Source: Kiritimatiellia bacterium
GTDB lineage: Bacteria; Verrucomicrobiota; Kiritimatiellia; RFP12; UBA1067
Assembly (NCBI GenBank): GCA_028707675.1
Contig: JAQWAM010000096.1
Span: forward strand, 1 to 6,008
DNA: 6,008 nt
Direction: 5' to 3'
Below, piece after piece: positions 5,736-6,008 of this stretch. The notes under the pieces were generated by a model. The model was not told the DNA's origin. It saw only the letters and a list, made by a program, of their open reading frames with translations, and ran no database searches. Numbering within the stretch: position 1 is the stretch's first letter; every line of letters begins with the position of its first letter. Made by a program: the position numbers and the translations under genes.

Positions 5736-6008
5736 GCGCGAACCCCTATAACGCATACACGCATCATGTAGCAGAACGAAGTTAAATGTTGCAGGAAACC
5801 GCAGATGAAATCAAGCCGTAAGTATCCGATAACCAGCCAACGCCGCACGCGGTCTTTTTGGAGGCGTCGCCGTGATCCAAATTCCTGACCCAATGTGCCA
5901 CCTCCGGGGATTCGTCAATCGCGACTACGTGGCAGAATCAAATCCCATGCATGTATTATCTTATGCACTGCCATCCCATAGGGCAGGCGGAAACACACCT
6001 GTTCTCCT
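5736..6008. other. Leader and upstream region of the operon, with a possible decayed gene end
   Basis: The 46 bases next to the HTH gene hold its ribosome site (AGGGG, 5747-5743). A promoter is expected here on the minus strand, but I see no convincing -10/-35 pair. Beyond it, the minus-strand frame 5937-5782 is open after a TGA at 5940-5938 and reads FCHVVAIDESPEVAHWVRNL, then DHGDASKKT and on to a TAA. SPEVAHWVRNLD resembles the KHWVRNL segment near the end of type III-like restriction helicases, but the expected continuation (FWLPTS, YPDF) is absent. If real, it is a frameshifted remnant. A second short open stretch reaches the window edge in another frame and is not recognisable. Confidence 0.3.

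Noticed and set aside
5984..6001. Sixth copy of the 59-bp repeat at the window edge
   Set aside because: CAGGCGG followed by CACACCTG is only a loose match to one hairpin, with no GTGGTGC/GCACCAC arm and no second hairpin visible before the edge.

Overview
The window carries one operon-like block on the minus strand. It runs from about 5735 down past position 1 and looks like part of a restriction or phage-defence locus. In transcription order it holds a small excisionase/MerR-type helix-turn-helix gene broken by one in-frame TGA (5735-5514), a very large SNF2-type helicase with an N-terminal phospholipase D-like domain (5489-1251), a DUF1016/YhcG-family PDDEXK nuclease (1254-199), and the first 67 codons of what looks like an Eco57I-type restriction-modification methylase (202 to the window edge). 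Both downstream junctions are 4-base ATGA overlaps, and the gap before the helicase is 24 bases. This is the layout expected of a tightly co-translated set of partners: DNA translocase, nuclease and modification enzyme.

The unusual part is what has happened to the helicase gene. Five copies of a 59-bp double-hairpin repeat lie inside it, all in the same orientation and the same reading phase. Each copy is translated as a peptide beginning SGAGVPPA and ending roughly AAGTAAP. Two copies (3904-3962 and 3448-3506) are solo insertions. The other three bracket pieces of a REP-associated Y1/HUH transposase (RAYT). The C-terminal piece, with the HUH motif and probable catalytic Tyr, is encoded before the N-terminal piece, so the transposase is permuted relative to its normal order. 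Despite about 0.9 kb of inserted DNA the helicase frame stays open for 1412 codons, and every core helicase motif is intact.

Upstream of the HTH gene, 5736-6008 holds its leader and a short stretch that may be the decayed end of another restriction-type gene. There is no RNA gene, CRISPR array or clear terminator in the window.

The organism cannot be named from this sequence. The DNA is moderately GC-rich. From memory, GAGVPPA-type palindromic repeats with RAYT genes are common in PVC-group bacteria (Kiritimatiellota, Verrucomicrobiota, Lentisphaerota and relatives). That is a tentative placement, not a result.
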